The notes below the pieces were generated by a model. The model did not search any database, was not told where the DNA came from, and saw only the letters and a list, made by a program, of their open reading frames with translations. Shown one piece after another: positions 24,551 to 34,880 of a stretch of 64,000 nt of DNA. Source of the DNA: Delphinus delphis (Eukaryota; Chordata; Mammalia; Artiodactyla; Delphinidae); assembly GCF_949987515.2 (NCBI RefSeq), contig NC_082703.1, positions 14,904,680 to 14,968,679 on the forward strand, written 5' to 3'. How positions within the stretch are numbered: position 1 is the stretch's first letter; each line of letters starts with the position of its first letter. The translations under genes and the position numbers were made by a program.

Positions 24551-25654
24551 CTCATCAAAGCTGGCCTCAACAACAACATGCTTCTCTTTTTATTGAAACA
24601 GTCACATCTAATTTAATACATGCTCATATCCACCCTCCAGAAATGTGACCGTGTCTCAGGAAGCATCATTAATGGCTGTCTCTCAGGCCCTTCGAAATGT
24701 TCTATCGTGTTGCATTCTTCTAGAGAAGTCTTTGTTTACTGGAGGAGCCTGCATATTTTGAGGCATACATCACTCTTGGTTAAAAGGCATTCTATTTGCC
24801 CTTACTTGCTTTTCATGGTGAACCAATGAGCAGAAAACAGTTCACAGGAGTCAGTGTTTGTGGTTGCCTGTCATGGGAAATGGCCCAGAATTCTTGATGC
24901 CCTACTGAATTCGGAGCCAATATACTGCACAGTATGTTAAGCATTCTTTTTGCTGGTGAATTGGAGACCTGGTCAGCTGAAATGGAAAAATCTATTTCAC
25001 AAAAGACAGAAGATGCTGAACATCCAACAAAATACCCCCAGGAGCAGGGGTGGGAGGAGGGTCCAATCTAACGTATATACTTGAAGCATTTATTTTATGT
25101 CCATTGAATATCATCTGGATTGAGACTGGTCTAAATTTTCCTAACTTCTTCATAGGCAATTCAGTTTCTCTTCCTTCTCTTCAACGTTTAGCAATGGAAC
25201 TAGTGACATGTGTTCATAACATGTTGAGGTGTTTAGATTTTTTTCTCCTTATGTTTCCCTAATAGAGAGAATAGATTGAATACTTTTTTAAAAGTCAGTG
25301 TTTTAAAAAACAACACTATAGAAGTTGTTCTTACCTTATTAGATGTTTTTAAATAAGAACTAATAATTTCTTTTTGGTTTATTTATTCATTCCACTTTCC
25401 AAATTGATGAAAGCGACATATGTCTTCTGGCTTTTGCCTTACTTTCAGTCTCTCTCTGTCTTTCTCATCTGAATTTTAGTTTCTTTTCTTTTTCCTTAGA
25501 GGCAGTCCTATTGGTGCGTCAGTCCAAACCTGTTTGTGGAGCTTTGTCAAATATACACCAAAGAATTCCAGCCATCTCATGTAAGACAGCCCAGCATCTC
25601 AGGCTATAAGAATTTTTGACTATAAGTATTTGAAAGCCACAGTAAGTATTAAGC
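24551..25654. other. No gene or clear repeat
   Basis: AT-rich unique-looking sequence; short frames only. Confidence 0.4.
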
Positions 25655-25925
25655 AGGGATTTTTAATTTAGGGTCTATGGATAGATTTCAAGGTGTCCAT
25701 GAACTTGGAGGAGGAAAAATTACATTTTTATTGTCACTAAACTTTAATTGAAAGGTAGCATTTCTTCCAATTATGAATGCTGACAAACTGCCGTCCCTGC
25801 ACACACAATGGTACTAGCTGTCCTGTGACTTTGTTACCAATAGAAATTCGACTTTTCCAAATCACATTACACTTGTTGCAGATATCACAAAATCTCATTT
25901 ACATTCATCTCTCCTCCACAGTTAT
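25655..25925 (+). repeat. Ancient interspersed repeat, probably a DNA transposon fossil
   Basis: 'tttttaatttagggtctatg', 'ccatgaacttggaggaggaa', 'cttccaattatgaatgctg' and 'gttgcagatatcacaaaatc' are in the order of a high-copy mammalian repeat I recognise. The superfamily (hAT-like) is uncertain. Confidence 0.5.
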
Positions 25926-26956
25926 GGTAGCTGTCAAACCCATTCCAGAACATACATGACTGCAGTTTTTCTCTCCACAGATGTTCATGGGATGCTGCCG
26001 GCCCCATTCAGCCGCTAAACAGGAAAGCTGAAGATTTGCATGTTGGTCCCCTAGATATGGATGTTGTTCCCGAGGATTTCCTCTCTACTATAATGGTTGG
26101 TGACAAGGAGATGAATCAAAGATGACTTTCAGTTTAATGCTATTAATTATAGCTGCAGTAACAATCTTCACACTGCTATCTTTAAAAAACATCAAATTTA
26201 CATTTACTTCCCTATATTTTGAACACATTATCCTGTTACAGAATTCATTCATCTTATATCGCCATATCAGAAAATTTTGGTTTGAACACCTTGATCACTA
26301 TATTTCATTCTAATTGGTTTCTGCTATAACTCTATATCTTTTATTTATATATTAAAAATACTTTTCTGAGAAGTGGTTCATATGCTTCACCAGAATGCTA
26401 AAGAGATCCATTGGCACAAAAAAGGTGAAGAAGTCCTATATGAAAGGATTAAGGGGTGACAGGTTTTCAGGAATAAAATGCTCCCTGGAGCCAAGATGTC
26501 CTTGTGCCCAAGGGAAGGAGTGGCAAGGACACAGCAGACATGTAAGAAAGACGCACAGTTTGCCCAGAGGATGGTTGTCGGCCCCATCTGTCACCCACTG
26601 TTAACCTCAAAGTTCTTATTGCCTGAAAACACAGTGCCATCCTATGCTTTTAGGAATAATGGTTGCAGAGGGAACAGGAGTAAGAGAACCCCTGTGGGCT
26701 GTGGGTAGGCAGAACATAACAATTACATATAAAGGAAGATGCAATTAAGACAGTCTGTTCCATCACTCCTCATGACTAGAAGGCCTTTCCCTAGCAGCAA
26801 TTCTGTATTTTGTTTATATAAGGCTGTGAATCCTTAAAAATAACAGACGGAATCCTTGTTTTATACATAAGGAAGTTTAAGGCAGGCAGAGGTAAATGAT
26901 GGTTTGCGTACATAACACAATTTGGGGTAGAAGAACTGGGAACTTCTAAGTTATGT

Positions 26957-26959
<3 letters not shown>
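25926..26959. other. No gene or clear repeat
   Basis: Unique-looking sequence; overlapping plus-strand frames near 26.4-26.7 kb have no recognisable features. Confidence 0.4.
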
Positions 26960-27003
<44 letters not shown>

Positions 27004-27028
27004 GAGAGAGACAGAGAAAAATAGAGAG
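26960..27028. repeat. (TG)n followed by (GA)n
   Basis: About 19 GT units (26960-26998), then imperfect GA units. Confidence 0.92.
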
Positions 27029-28959
27029 GTAAACTGATTGAGAGAGAAAATACCTAACAAGGAAACAAAACTTTGTCCCATGGCCAAACAGTCCAGTCAG
27101 GTAAAACCTCTGAAAGAAACTGAAATCTCAGGTTAGTTTTTGAGAAACTTGGTGAAAGTCATCAAGGTAACAATCATCATGGAAACAACATTCCAGGTAC
27201 TATTAACAGAAGTATTTCCCTCCAGAGGCTTCCAAACATGTTTTACCTGTCATCTCATTAATTTCACAACATAAGAGCAGCAGGAGGTTTGGACTTTCTA
27301 CTGCTCTCCATTCTGCAAGAGAGGGCAAAGTGGTGTGATGTAAAATAAAGATTGGATCTGATGTTTAGAGAAGTGGCTTTTTGTGGATAATTAACAGCTA
27401 ATACTTAGCCTTTGTCCAGTGAGAGGGTGGGGTGCAGAGGAGAAGTTTGAGGGAAAGGATAGAAGTAAGTTGTCTTGAGGTCTGGATGTGCACCAGATGG
27501 GTCTCCACTTGATTGAGCTATGAGCCTAGGATAAGAGAGAACACAGGAAGAGTCCAAGTCCCCAGTAATCAGAGGCACTTGTGGTAGCCAAAGTCCTTTC
27601 TTTTCAAGTATCATGTCTGGATATTCTACTGTGTGAATCACCAAAGAGGTCATATTTGTCTTAGAGAAACCTGGAAATACAAAGAATTTCTTCCTTCAGT
27701 GGACCTGAAGCAAAAGTCCTACTTGCTGTTAGAGCTGGGGAAATGTTTAATTTTTCATCACATGTAAAAAGTAACTATTTTTCTCTAAGTGCTCTTCATT
27801 CAGTGCTATATTTTGGACTCCATACAGATCCTCAATATATAACAGATAACTGACTAGGCAGAGACAGCAACTTTCCAGGGATAGTATCTTTTTTTTTTAA
27901 AGAGGTCAACAGCTGTCAAAAGCTCTTCATTTATGAAAATTTAAGAGGAGGTCTGGGAAGCAAGATTGAATCAACCTTAGTCTCAAATCAAAACACCAAG
28001 CTACAATAAGATATTTTTGTGTTATCTTTAATAAGGCATTATTTGTGGATTCTTTCCATTTGGGACGATGGATTTATCAAGAAAAACAACAATGAAGCAA
28101 CAATTTTTATTTTTTGTCCAAGGCTCAACCAATTACAGTCATGAATTTTATACTCTCATATCTTATGTCTTAAACTTCCTCTGGCCAACTGGAAATTGCT
28201 ATCCCTTAAATCTACCTTAAAACCCACTTATTGTAAAGTTGGATTTCTTTAAGGTATCACATTTTACTCTAAAGCTATAATAAAATGATTAAATTTAAAA
28301 TAGTTTACTCTCTCCCCTACCTTATGGTAGGCTTGACATTGTTTACTCTCTCCCAGTCCTGGGCAACGGGGTTTAGTTTAAGAAAGAGAAAGATATTCAT
28401 GAGCATTTGGGACAAATTTATAGCCTACAAAGATATGTTATCTTCCTAACCTGCTTTATCACAATCACAAACCTTAACTTTCACCTCTTCAAGTAATGTC
28501 AGGACAATTAGGTCTAAGTCAAATGGCCTTTTATCAAGAACACACAGCACGGAAATCTGGACTGACACTTGGAGGCCACATCTAATACTTTTAACCATTC
28601 AGAACTTCATTCAATATATGGAAAAACAACTGGATTAACCAAGAAGGTTAAGAAAACACAATCTTTGACCCATCTATGCAAATGACGTAAGTATACAGAC
28701 TTAGCAAACAAGGAGCCATTAAACACTACTGGGGTACCTTCCCTGGATTCGGAGAGGTTTTTTTTTTTATTGCGGGATGCTATTCTTTTAATCAATTTAT
28801 GAATATTCTTAATACCAGGATCAAGCAGAAGTTCCCTTTTCCTTAATGTACCCTTTCAAACAGTCTGCCATTTGGTGGCTGTCACATGAGCCCTAGAATG
28901 TTTGAACTGCACACTGTATTTATGTTTTATTATATTTCAAACGCCTGCCTCTAGCATAC
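27029..28959. other. No gene or clear repeat
   Basis: AT-rich unique-looking intron sequence. A T run lies near 27890. No exon recognised. Confidence 0.4.
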
Positions 28960-29155
28960 CTGACACCCTCTCGGACCTCAGAGCAGCCCCGGGCTGCCAG
29001 AGGAAATACCAGCAGGCTTTCACCAGGCAGGGCACATTACTCCCCTGCCACTCAGCCTCCCAGGCCCCTCTCCTGCTCGCGCCAGGCCACCTCCGCCAGA
29101 CAAGCTCCACAGCCGACCCTCACCAGCCGAACAGACCTCGGTGCTTTTGCCTGGT
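28960..29155. promoter_or_regulatory. GC-rich patch just inside the inferred DLC1 intron
   Basis: About eight CpGs and a locally high C content 350-550 bp downstream of the exon's donor. It may be an outlying part of the promoter domain. A plus-strand frame (28902-29348) runs across it but ends in Lys/Thr-rich low complexity and looks accidental. Confidence 0.25.
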
Positions 29156-29211
29156 GGTGTTCATCACCACTGATTTCCTGACATTTCAAAGGACCTTGCT
29201 TTTCTTTTCAA

Positions 29212-29330
29212 GGTTAAAAAAAAAAACAAAACCCCACAAAACCTCTCATAAAACCTTATCTAGAAATAACAAGACCAGAAATCAGAGAGGCATTGGAGTT
29301 AAAAAACGAAAACAAAAACAAAAAACAAAC
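29212..29330. repeat. A-rich low-complexity tract
   Basis: A runs broken by C (aaaacaaaa-type units) on both sides of a short unique spacer. Confidence 0.7.
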
Positions 29331-29500
29331 CCACTCCAGAAACGTTAAGCCCCAGAACAAGGGAGATTGAAATCATTGCCATGACAGTGATGAACTTTAT
29401 CCAGCTGATGAGATCATGAATTATCCGAGTTAACAACTGTGCCTGTGTATTTCATTGTTTTGCTTTTCAAACCTCTCGTCCTCACCCTCCACCCTTCACC

Positions 29501-29509
29501 CCTCACCTG
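29501..29509 (-). other. DLC1: Splice donor of the DLC1 first coding exon
   Basis: On the minus strand the junction reads CAG|GTGAGG, a near-perfect U1 match, with the exon ending at 29507. The exon leaves one base (G) of a codon. That is the phase needed to join the family's shared exon, where the junction residue is Glu or Gln (G|AG or C|AG) followed by IEAKEAC. No competing strong donor was noticed within the next few tens of bases. Confidence 0.75.
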
Positions 29510-29645
29510 CCAGCCGTCTGTCTCGGGTGTTTTTCCAAATGACATCCAGGGCTCTGGCCGTGGAGTCTCGGATGTGATCACTGAAGGACCTCCGGAGAGG
29601 GGCTCTCAGGCGCCGCGCCATCACGTTGGCCTCGGGGTCCCCCAT
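29507..29645 (-). CDS. DLC1: First coding exon of a DLC1 isoform (alternative N-terminus), partial gene
   Basis: Seen: reading leftwards from the ATG at 29645-29643, the frame encodes 46 residues plus one base of a split codon. It starts MGDPEANVMARR and carries RRSFSDH (residues 18-24) and ALDVIWKNTRDRR (residues 32-44). The exon ends in CAG followed by GTGAGG, a strong splice donor. An in-frame TGA ends 21 nt before the ATG, so this is the first in-frame ATG; -3 is C and +4 is G, a moderate start context. Known: DLC1 is a Rho GTPase-activating protein with SAM, RhoGAP and START domains, acting on RhoA-type GTPases at focal adhesions. Its common 1,091-residue form has a 13-residue unique start before the shared SAM exon. 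Replacing that with 46 residues plus the junction residue gives 1,125, the length I recall for isoform 4. Inference: this is that exon; the SAM exon lies beyond the left edge. Identity rests on memory, not a search; the paralogue STARD13 is the main alternative. Confidence 0.75.
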
Positions 29646-29666
29646 CCGCCGCAGCTGCAGAGGACT

Positions 29667-29912
29667 TCAGCGCAGCCTTGGCGCAGCGACCATCCCTCGG
29701 GGCCGCTCCTGCGGAGATCCCTCCCCGGCTGCGGGCTGTCGCCGTGCCAGGCGGCCGGGCTGCGTGCGCGCCGGGCCCGGGGGCGAGCGAGCCGCGCGCG
29801 AGCCCTGCGCCCTCAGGAGCCCGGCATTGCGGCTGGGCTCGCGCAGCTGCCCAGGGAACGCCGACTGCAGGCGGTCGCCTGGCCGGCCGCCAGGCCCGCG
29901 CGGCAGCCACAT
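29667..29912 (-). other. Upstream open reading frame in the inferred 5' leader
   Basis: An ATG at 29912-29910 opens an 81-codon frame that stops at 29669-29667 (TGA), 21 nt before the DLC1 start and in the same frame. Composition is Arg/Gly/Pro/Ala-rich, as expected from translating a CpG island, so it is probably not a conserved protein. If transcription starts upstream of 29912, ribosomes would meet this frame first and the main start would depend on leaky scanning or reinitiation. Its context is weak (C at -3). The transcription start is unknown. Confidence 0.4.
29813..29827 (-). other. Minimal uORF (four codons plus stop) in the inferred 5' leader
   Basis: An ATG at 29827-29825 is followed by three sense codons and a TGA. 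The -3 position is G, a better context than the longer upstream frame has. Its position inside the island and before the main start makes it a possible translational brake if it is transcribed. Confidence 0.35.
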
Positions 29913-29969
29913 CTGGAAAGGCTTACAAATGAGCCCACGACACCCTCGCGCAGCTCTCGAGCTGCCTTC

Positions 29970-30170
29970 GTGGCTGTCTAGATGTTTCTCGCTTCCTGTG
30001 TAATCCAGTTACTTGACTTGGTAGAGCTCGGCTGATGCTCTGGTCAATAACGTGTCCCCCTGCCCTGGCAAGCCAGGTCCCCTTGCAGTTTTGAAGGAAA
30101 GGCCGGGCAGGAGGCAGAAAAGGGAGGGAGGGGGAGGAGGGGTGGCAGGTAGGGTTCTCTTCCATTCTCA
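29970..30170 (-). promoter_or_regulatory. Proximal upstream promoter region with G-quadruplex motif
   Basis: This stretch just upstream (minus strand) of the CpG island contains an ETS-like site and, on the plus strand at 30122-30142, G runs of 3, 3, 5, 2 and 4 separated by single bases. That satisfies the usual four-run quadruplex pattern. G-quadruplexes are common near mammalian promoters; function here is inferred from position only. Confidence 0.45.
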
Positions 30171-30639
30171 AGGATAAGTCTCACATTTATGTTTTATCAA
30201 CTCACTTGTGTTTTCAGATTGGGCTGTTTACGGGACAAAGTCCAACCTTTAGTCGTGTTTGTGGGAAGGAGATAGGCTGTAATGAACGTTCTTCACATCG
30301 GTCTGGATTCCGGCTAGGAAGCAGACACCTGAGTTTTAAACTTAATATTGATCAGCTCCTCGTAATTCCCCTCTAACTATGCTTCTACTTACATTCAGTG
30401 GTTTCATCAGATAATTCTAAATAAGGATCAAATGTCCCCTGATTTTGTGAACCTTTTGGTTATAATTGCACATCAAAAATTCTGCCCAAAAGAATTTAAA
30501 AACTAAGTAGTGCCAAGCACCATGAAATCAAAATATTGGCCTACTGCTTCTTTTACAAGATATGTTCTTGAGTTTCCAAAATGCCAAATGAATCAATTTC
30601 TCTGCCAATGAATTTGGCTGATTTTTTACCTTTCAATGC

Positions 30640-31010
30640 ATTAATAATCCTCTCTTTTTTTTTATTGTCCCCTAAATCCAATATTATAATTTTCAGTGTT
30701 TGGCATGGAGGCTTAATTATGGCATCAGATAGTATCTAAGGGCTAGTTCGTCACCTTTGCGAAATTACATAATGCTGTAAAAGCACTTCATAAGCATTGC
30801 GGCACCACGCAAATGCTAATGATTATCATAATTATTTTTATACATGAAATCATCTTTCAGTCTCCAAATTTTCACAGCGTGCATCCTCTTTCCCATCAAC
30901 TTTGACAGCTGAATTATTCAAAGGATGATGATTAAATTAGTGCAATTGTGCTCATGAGTTACAACTAACACTAGTACCACTGCTTATTAGTAACCCATGT
31001 GTCCTAAACT
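30640..31010. promoter_or_regulatory. Candidate conserved non-coding element upstream of the promoter
   Basis: Repeat-free and dense in developmental-type motifs: TGACAG (30903-30908, MEIS/TGIF-like), TCAAAGG (30918-30924, TCF/LEF-like), several TAAT cores, and 'aaatgctaatgattatcata' near 30811 (POU/homeodomain-like). It lies about 1.0-1.4 kb upstream of the exon. Conservation could not be tested here. Confidence 0.3.
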
Positions 31011-31236
31011 GTATTGTTTCCAGATTGTTCATGCTCTACCAACGTGCTTCTGGTAGATACTTACTTCTCTGCCTTATTATTGGGCTGGACATAGATTAGG
31101 AGGCAATAAGTACCAGCTGCTGAGGCGTGTAGACCTCTGTGCCTGTGGAAGCCAATCCCAAGGGAAAATTCTCCATAAAATCTCAAAAAATCTGACTGCC
31201 TAATACCCGGGTCCATTTTAAAGCGAAGTACCCAAA

Positions 31237-31238
<2 letters not shown>

Positions 31239-31280
<42 letters not shown>
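31239..31280. repeat. (TG)n microsatellite
   Basis: About 20 uninterrupted GT units. Confidence 0.95.
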
Positions 31281-31282
<2 letters not shown>

Positions 31283-31761
31283 CTCCTTCAAAGAAGTCTG
31301 GGTACCTTGAAGCAGGTTGACTCATTTCCTGGTCACATGGACCAGGACAGGTCTATGTGGACCCCTTTTGCAGAGGAGCAGCATGAGGCAACCATAGCAC
31401 TAGCAGCGAACCACGCACTGTGTTAGGCATGGGGATGTTGAGGATGAATAAGACACTGGCTCTGTCTCTGAGGAGGAAGAATCACATTGGCCACAAATAA
31501 TTTCAAAATAGTGTGATTTGTTCTATGATCGAAGCATGTGCAAAGGAGCACAAAGAAGGAAAAGGTAGCCCGGATTCCTAAATCGTCTTAGGCACTGACT
31601 TCACCTGAATTTCTAGAACTATGACAGAGTCAGGGGCATACAGTCATTCCGAGCACCGATATCAACAACTGATTGTCTGAGTCATGCAAAGTGACTGACT
31701 GTAATGGCACAAAGATTTTCTATACCCAAACGCAGAAAGGAAGGGAGAGCAATAAAGGGGA

Positions 31762-31978
31762 AATAGCATTTACTGAGCACCTATGATGTACCACAAACTT
31801 CTAGCACTGGCTATAGACTCATGTATATAGACCACTATTGTTGTTATACAGACCACTATCGGTGTTGTTATCTCCACTTTAGAGACGAGGAAACTGAAGC
31901 ACAGAGAGAAAAGGTCAGATAGTAATTGGCAGATCCAGGATTCATACCCAGAACTGTCTGCATCCAAAGCTCATTAGC
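31762..31978 (-). repeat. MIR SINE
   Basis: Reversed MIR: 'tttactgagcacctatgatg', 'agagacgaggaaactgaagc', 'gatccaggattcataccca'. Well preserved for its age. Confidence 0.85.
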
Positions 31979-34514
31979 CCCCCAATCAATTTGAATGGTC
32001 AGAAATGAATGATAGTGATGGTAATGACTCATTAAAACTATCCAGGCTCAGTTGATACTAAGCTATGGGCCAAAGCTCCATAATCTTACCCAAATAAAAT
32101 CACCGCTGGACCCATGGTGTAGAGGAAGAAGCCTGAGCTTCAGATGAGCTTTAGGTGATGCTAGCTATGGAAACTCAAGGGCAATGAGTCAAGAGAACCA
32201 AGACAATCAAGTCAACACATACTGTCTAAGGATGGAGCATTCAAGTCTGAGCTCCAAAGTGTTCCCAAATGACCCTCCTTCTCCTCTGCAGCACTCGCTT
32301 TCCAGGACAATACTCCTAGTACTTTGCTTCTTGGAAAAAAATCTACTTATCCTAAGTACAAGTTCCATTAGGTAGAATGACCTAAGCTATCTGAAAGGTT
32401 TTTATGTCTTTTAAAAAAGGAAACTTACCAACATAAATGTAACATTTATCGATCGATGATTGGAGAGGAGGAACACAGCTAAATGTTTTCCAGCAAGGTG
32501 GGCTTTCATTATTGATTTAACCATAGCCCAAAGTGGGGCTGGCAACTTGGTCCCTCATTTCTAAAAACTCATTAAATCCAACTTTCATTGTGAGGCTATT
32601 TCAAGTCCTTATGGATGAATCTTGGCCACATATCATGGGTATAGTGTAAAAACCATTCTAATAGACAGCCAATTTTAAATTATTTTTATTTCTGTTTTCT
32701 GTCTGCATTTATTGGCTGTTAGAAATGTTCCACACAGAAAAAGTGCTTTTCAGAATTCACTGTTTATAGAATAACTCCCCAAGTTTTATTTCTACAAATT
32801 TGAGATAATCCAAATCTCCTGTAACTGTGAGAAGTGAAGATAGTATGTGATAATTAGTGTCGGTCTCAGCTTGGCAGATGGGAGGAGTGGGAATATGAGA
32901 AGTCATTTGGTGTTTTTCAAGATCCCACTGGGAATTTTAAGAGCAGTCAGAATAGCAACATTATGCTCTGATTGCTTTTCAGAGCCTTCTTTTTGTGATA
33001 AAGGGCTAGTTTCAGCCATTGGTGGAGCTGCCCTCTGACCTGGGGAAGCTTTGCAAACTCTTCTAGATCCCTGGAGAGCAGAGATTCTTGTCAGTATACT
33101 AAGCTAGAGATTCTGGCTTAAGTACATCTCTAGTATTGTCCATCTAAGAAGATCATCCCACTTTGGTAATGTATTACAGATTTTATCTAATTTTGTCTAA
33201 TTTATAAATTTCATCTTCTTACTGCAAACAAAACTTTTAATTTTATAGTGTTTCTAGGCACTGTGTGCTTCGATCTAATGACAGGGACATCTTCTTTTCC
33301 AAGCCCGTATAACATAAATCCACTTGGGCCTTATGACCACTCTCATTTGCTGATGTAACTTATTTATGCCTTCTTTGGAGCAGTTACAACATTTAGGATT
33401 ACCTGAAGTTCTGGTAGGTTCCTTCAAAACAATGTGAATAATGAAGGGAAATGGAATGTTTATTTAGAGTCACTGCCATGCATGGATCTAGGTCTTTGGT
33501 GCAGGAAGGAAATTACTAAAACTCCATTTGGTTAAGTCCTGTGAGTGATCCAGCCCCTGCAACAGGACAGCTGGTTTAGTGAATGACAGTGTCTACCCTG
33601 GCCCTACAGGTTGGCCTCAAGGGCTGTAACTCCACAAAGGGAGTTCTCTTCCATTAGGTAGGTATCCAGAAGCCCATGACAAGGAGAATTCATAATATGA
33701 AGCTTCTGAAATTCTGGGGAAGGTGTAAATGGTTTCTGTTTGCCCCAGTGAACAACATCTAGCATGTAGATTACATGCTGCCAATGACTGTTTCACTTTG
33801 AAATTTGTTTAGTTAGCATGACCATCATTAGTACACTTGCTCTGGCAACTTTATTTCTTAATTGCTTCTGCATTTGGGACCCTAAGGGTTACACTGAATT
33901 CGTTGAGAATCTCTTTTGTGACAAACTCAAATGTTCTCAAAGGGCTCAAGTCAAGGTTGTGTACGCTATTAGGTATCTACTTATGCTTGATAGACCAATA
34001 GACCACAATGACAATTTTCTTCAAATTGGTGATCTCTGACCTGGGGGCAGACAAAATCCTCCTTAGAAGGCAGGAAGAAAATCTTAGAATCTGTATCTAT
34101 GTATATAGTTATTTAAATATTTCTATTTTTGTAAAATGTGCAAAGGATATAAGTATAGTGATTTATGATCTAATTTATAAATAAGTGTATATGCTCAGAA
34201 AGTTTTACTGACGGGAGTTAGTGATCAAAGAAGTTCAGAGACTGTTTCTCTGCAACTACTGATATATACCATATCACACTATCTTTCAGAGTAAAATCAA
34301 CTTGTTTGGGGCATAGTGTTGAATAAATGTAGAAGAGGAAAGGGTGTAGAACAGGAAGTGAATATAAGGAAAGAGAGAAAGACTTCCTTTTCTTCTTGAC
34401 TGATGCAACAATACTTTATTTCCGTTTCAACTATGGAATCTCATTACTATCTATACTTTCTGAAACAAAGTTCACCTGGGCTGAGAAAATTCACCTTGCT
34501 TGTGAGAAAGGAAA
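31979..34514. other. No gene or clear repeat
   Basis: Unique-looking AT-rich sequence over 2.5 kb. No coding frame supported. Confidence 0.4.
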
Positions 34515-34880
34515 CTGCTATTGACTAAATGTTTGTGTCCCCCCTCACAAATCCATATGTTGAAACCTAATCCCCAATATGATGGCATTAGACGGTAGAG
34601 CTTTTAGAAGGTGATGGGGTCATGAGGGTGGAGTCCTCATTAATGGGATTAGTGCCCTTATACAAGAGACCCCAGAGAGCTCTCTTATCCTTTCTGCCAT
34701 GTGAGGGCTCGGCAAGAAGATGGTGTCTATGAACCAGGCAGTCAGCCCTCACCAGACACTGAATCTGTTTGCACCTTGATCTTGGACTTCCCAGCCTCCA
34801 GACTGAGAAATAAATTTCTGTTGTTTATAAGCCACTCAGTCTATGGCATTCTGTTAAATCAGCCAAAACAGACTAAGATA
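34515..34880 (+). repeat. MLT1-type LTR (MaLR), nearly full length
   Basis: It contains 'atgttgaaacctaatcccca', 'tcatgagggtggagtcctca', 'cttgatcttggacttcccag' and 'gttgtttataagccactcag', the ordered signature of MLT1 LTRs. Solo LTR with no viral genes. Confidence 0.9.

Larger units (their letters stand above)
1..29506 (-). other. DLC1: Inferred first intron of the DLC1 isoform (to left edge)
   Basis: Everything left of the donor should be intron until the shared SAM-domain exon, which I do not find here. No stretch translating to the SAM start IEAKEACDW or to the 13-residue start of the 1,091-residue isoform was noticed. The intron is therefore longer than 29.5 kb. This depends on the exon assignment being right. 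Confidence 0.55.
29583..29969. promoter_or_regulatory. DLC1: CpG island over the DLC1 alternative promoter and 5' leader
   Basis: I count about 50 CpG dinucleotides in about 390 bp, inside sequence that is otherwise AT-rich and CpG-poor. The island covers the 5' part of the coding exon and the inferred leader upstream on the minus strand. No TATAAA box was seen in the 150 bp beyond the island, which fits a CpG-type dispersed promoter. An ETS-like site (minus-strand CAGGAAG) lies near 29993-29999. A TGCGTGCGC stretch near 29761-29769 resembles half of an NRF1 site. DLC1 alternative promoters are known from cancer work to be silenced by methylation; that this island behaves so here is inference. 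Confidence 0.75.

Noticed and set aside
28902..29348. Plus-strand 148-codon frame
   Set aside because: It ends in Lys/Thr/Gln low complexity from an A-rich tract and shows no domain or splice context.
29578..29910. Minus-strand 110-codon frame overlapping the exon
   Set aside because: It starts at a GTG, not an ATG, with a stop just upstream; it is out of frame with the exon and Ala/Arg/Gly/Pro-rich by composition.
29439..29981. Plus-strand 180-codon open frame across the CpG island
   Set aside because: GC-rich sequence lacks stops by composition; the opposite strand carries the better-supported exon with donor and recognisable peptide.
34515..34880. Endogenous retrovirus with genes
   Set aside because: Only solo MLT1-type LTRs (here and at 3097-3492); no internal viral coding sequence found beside either.
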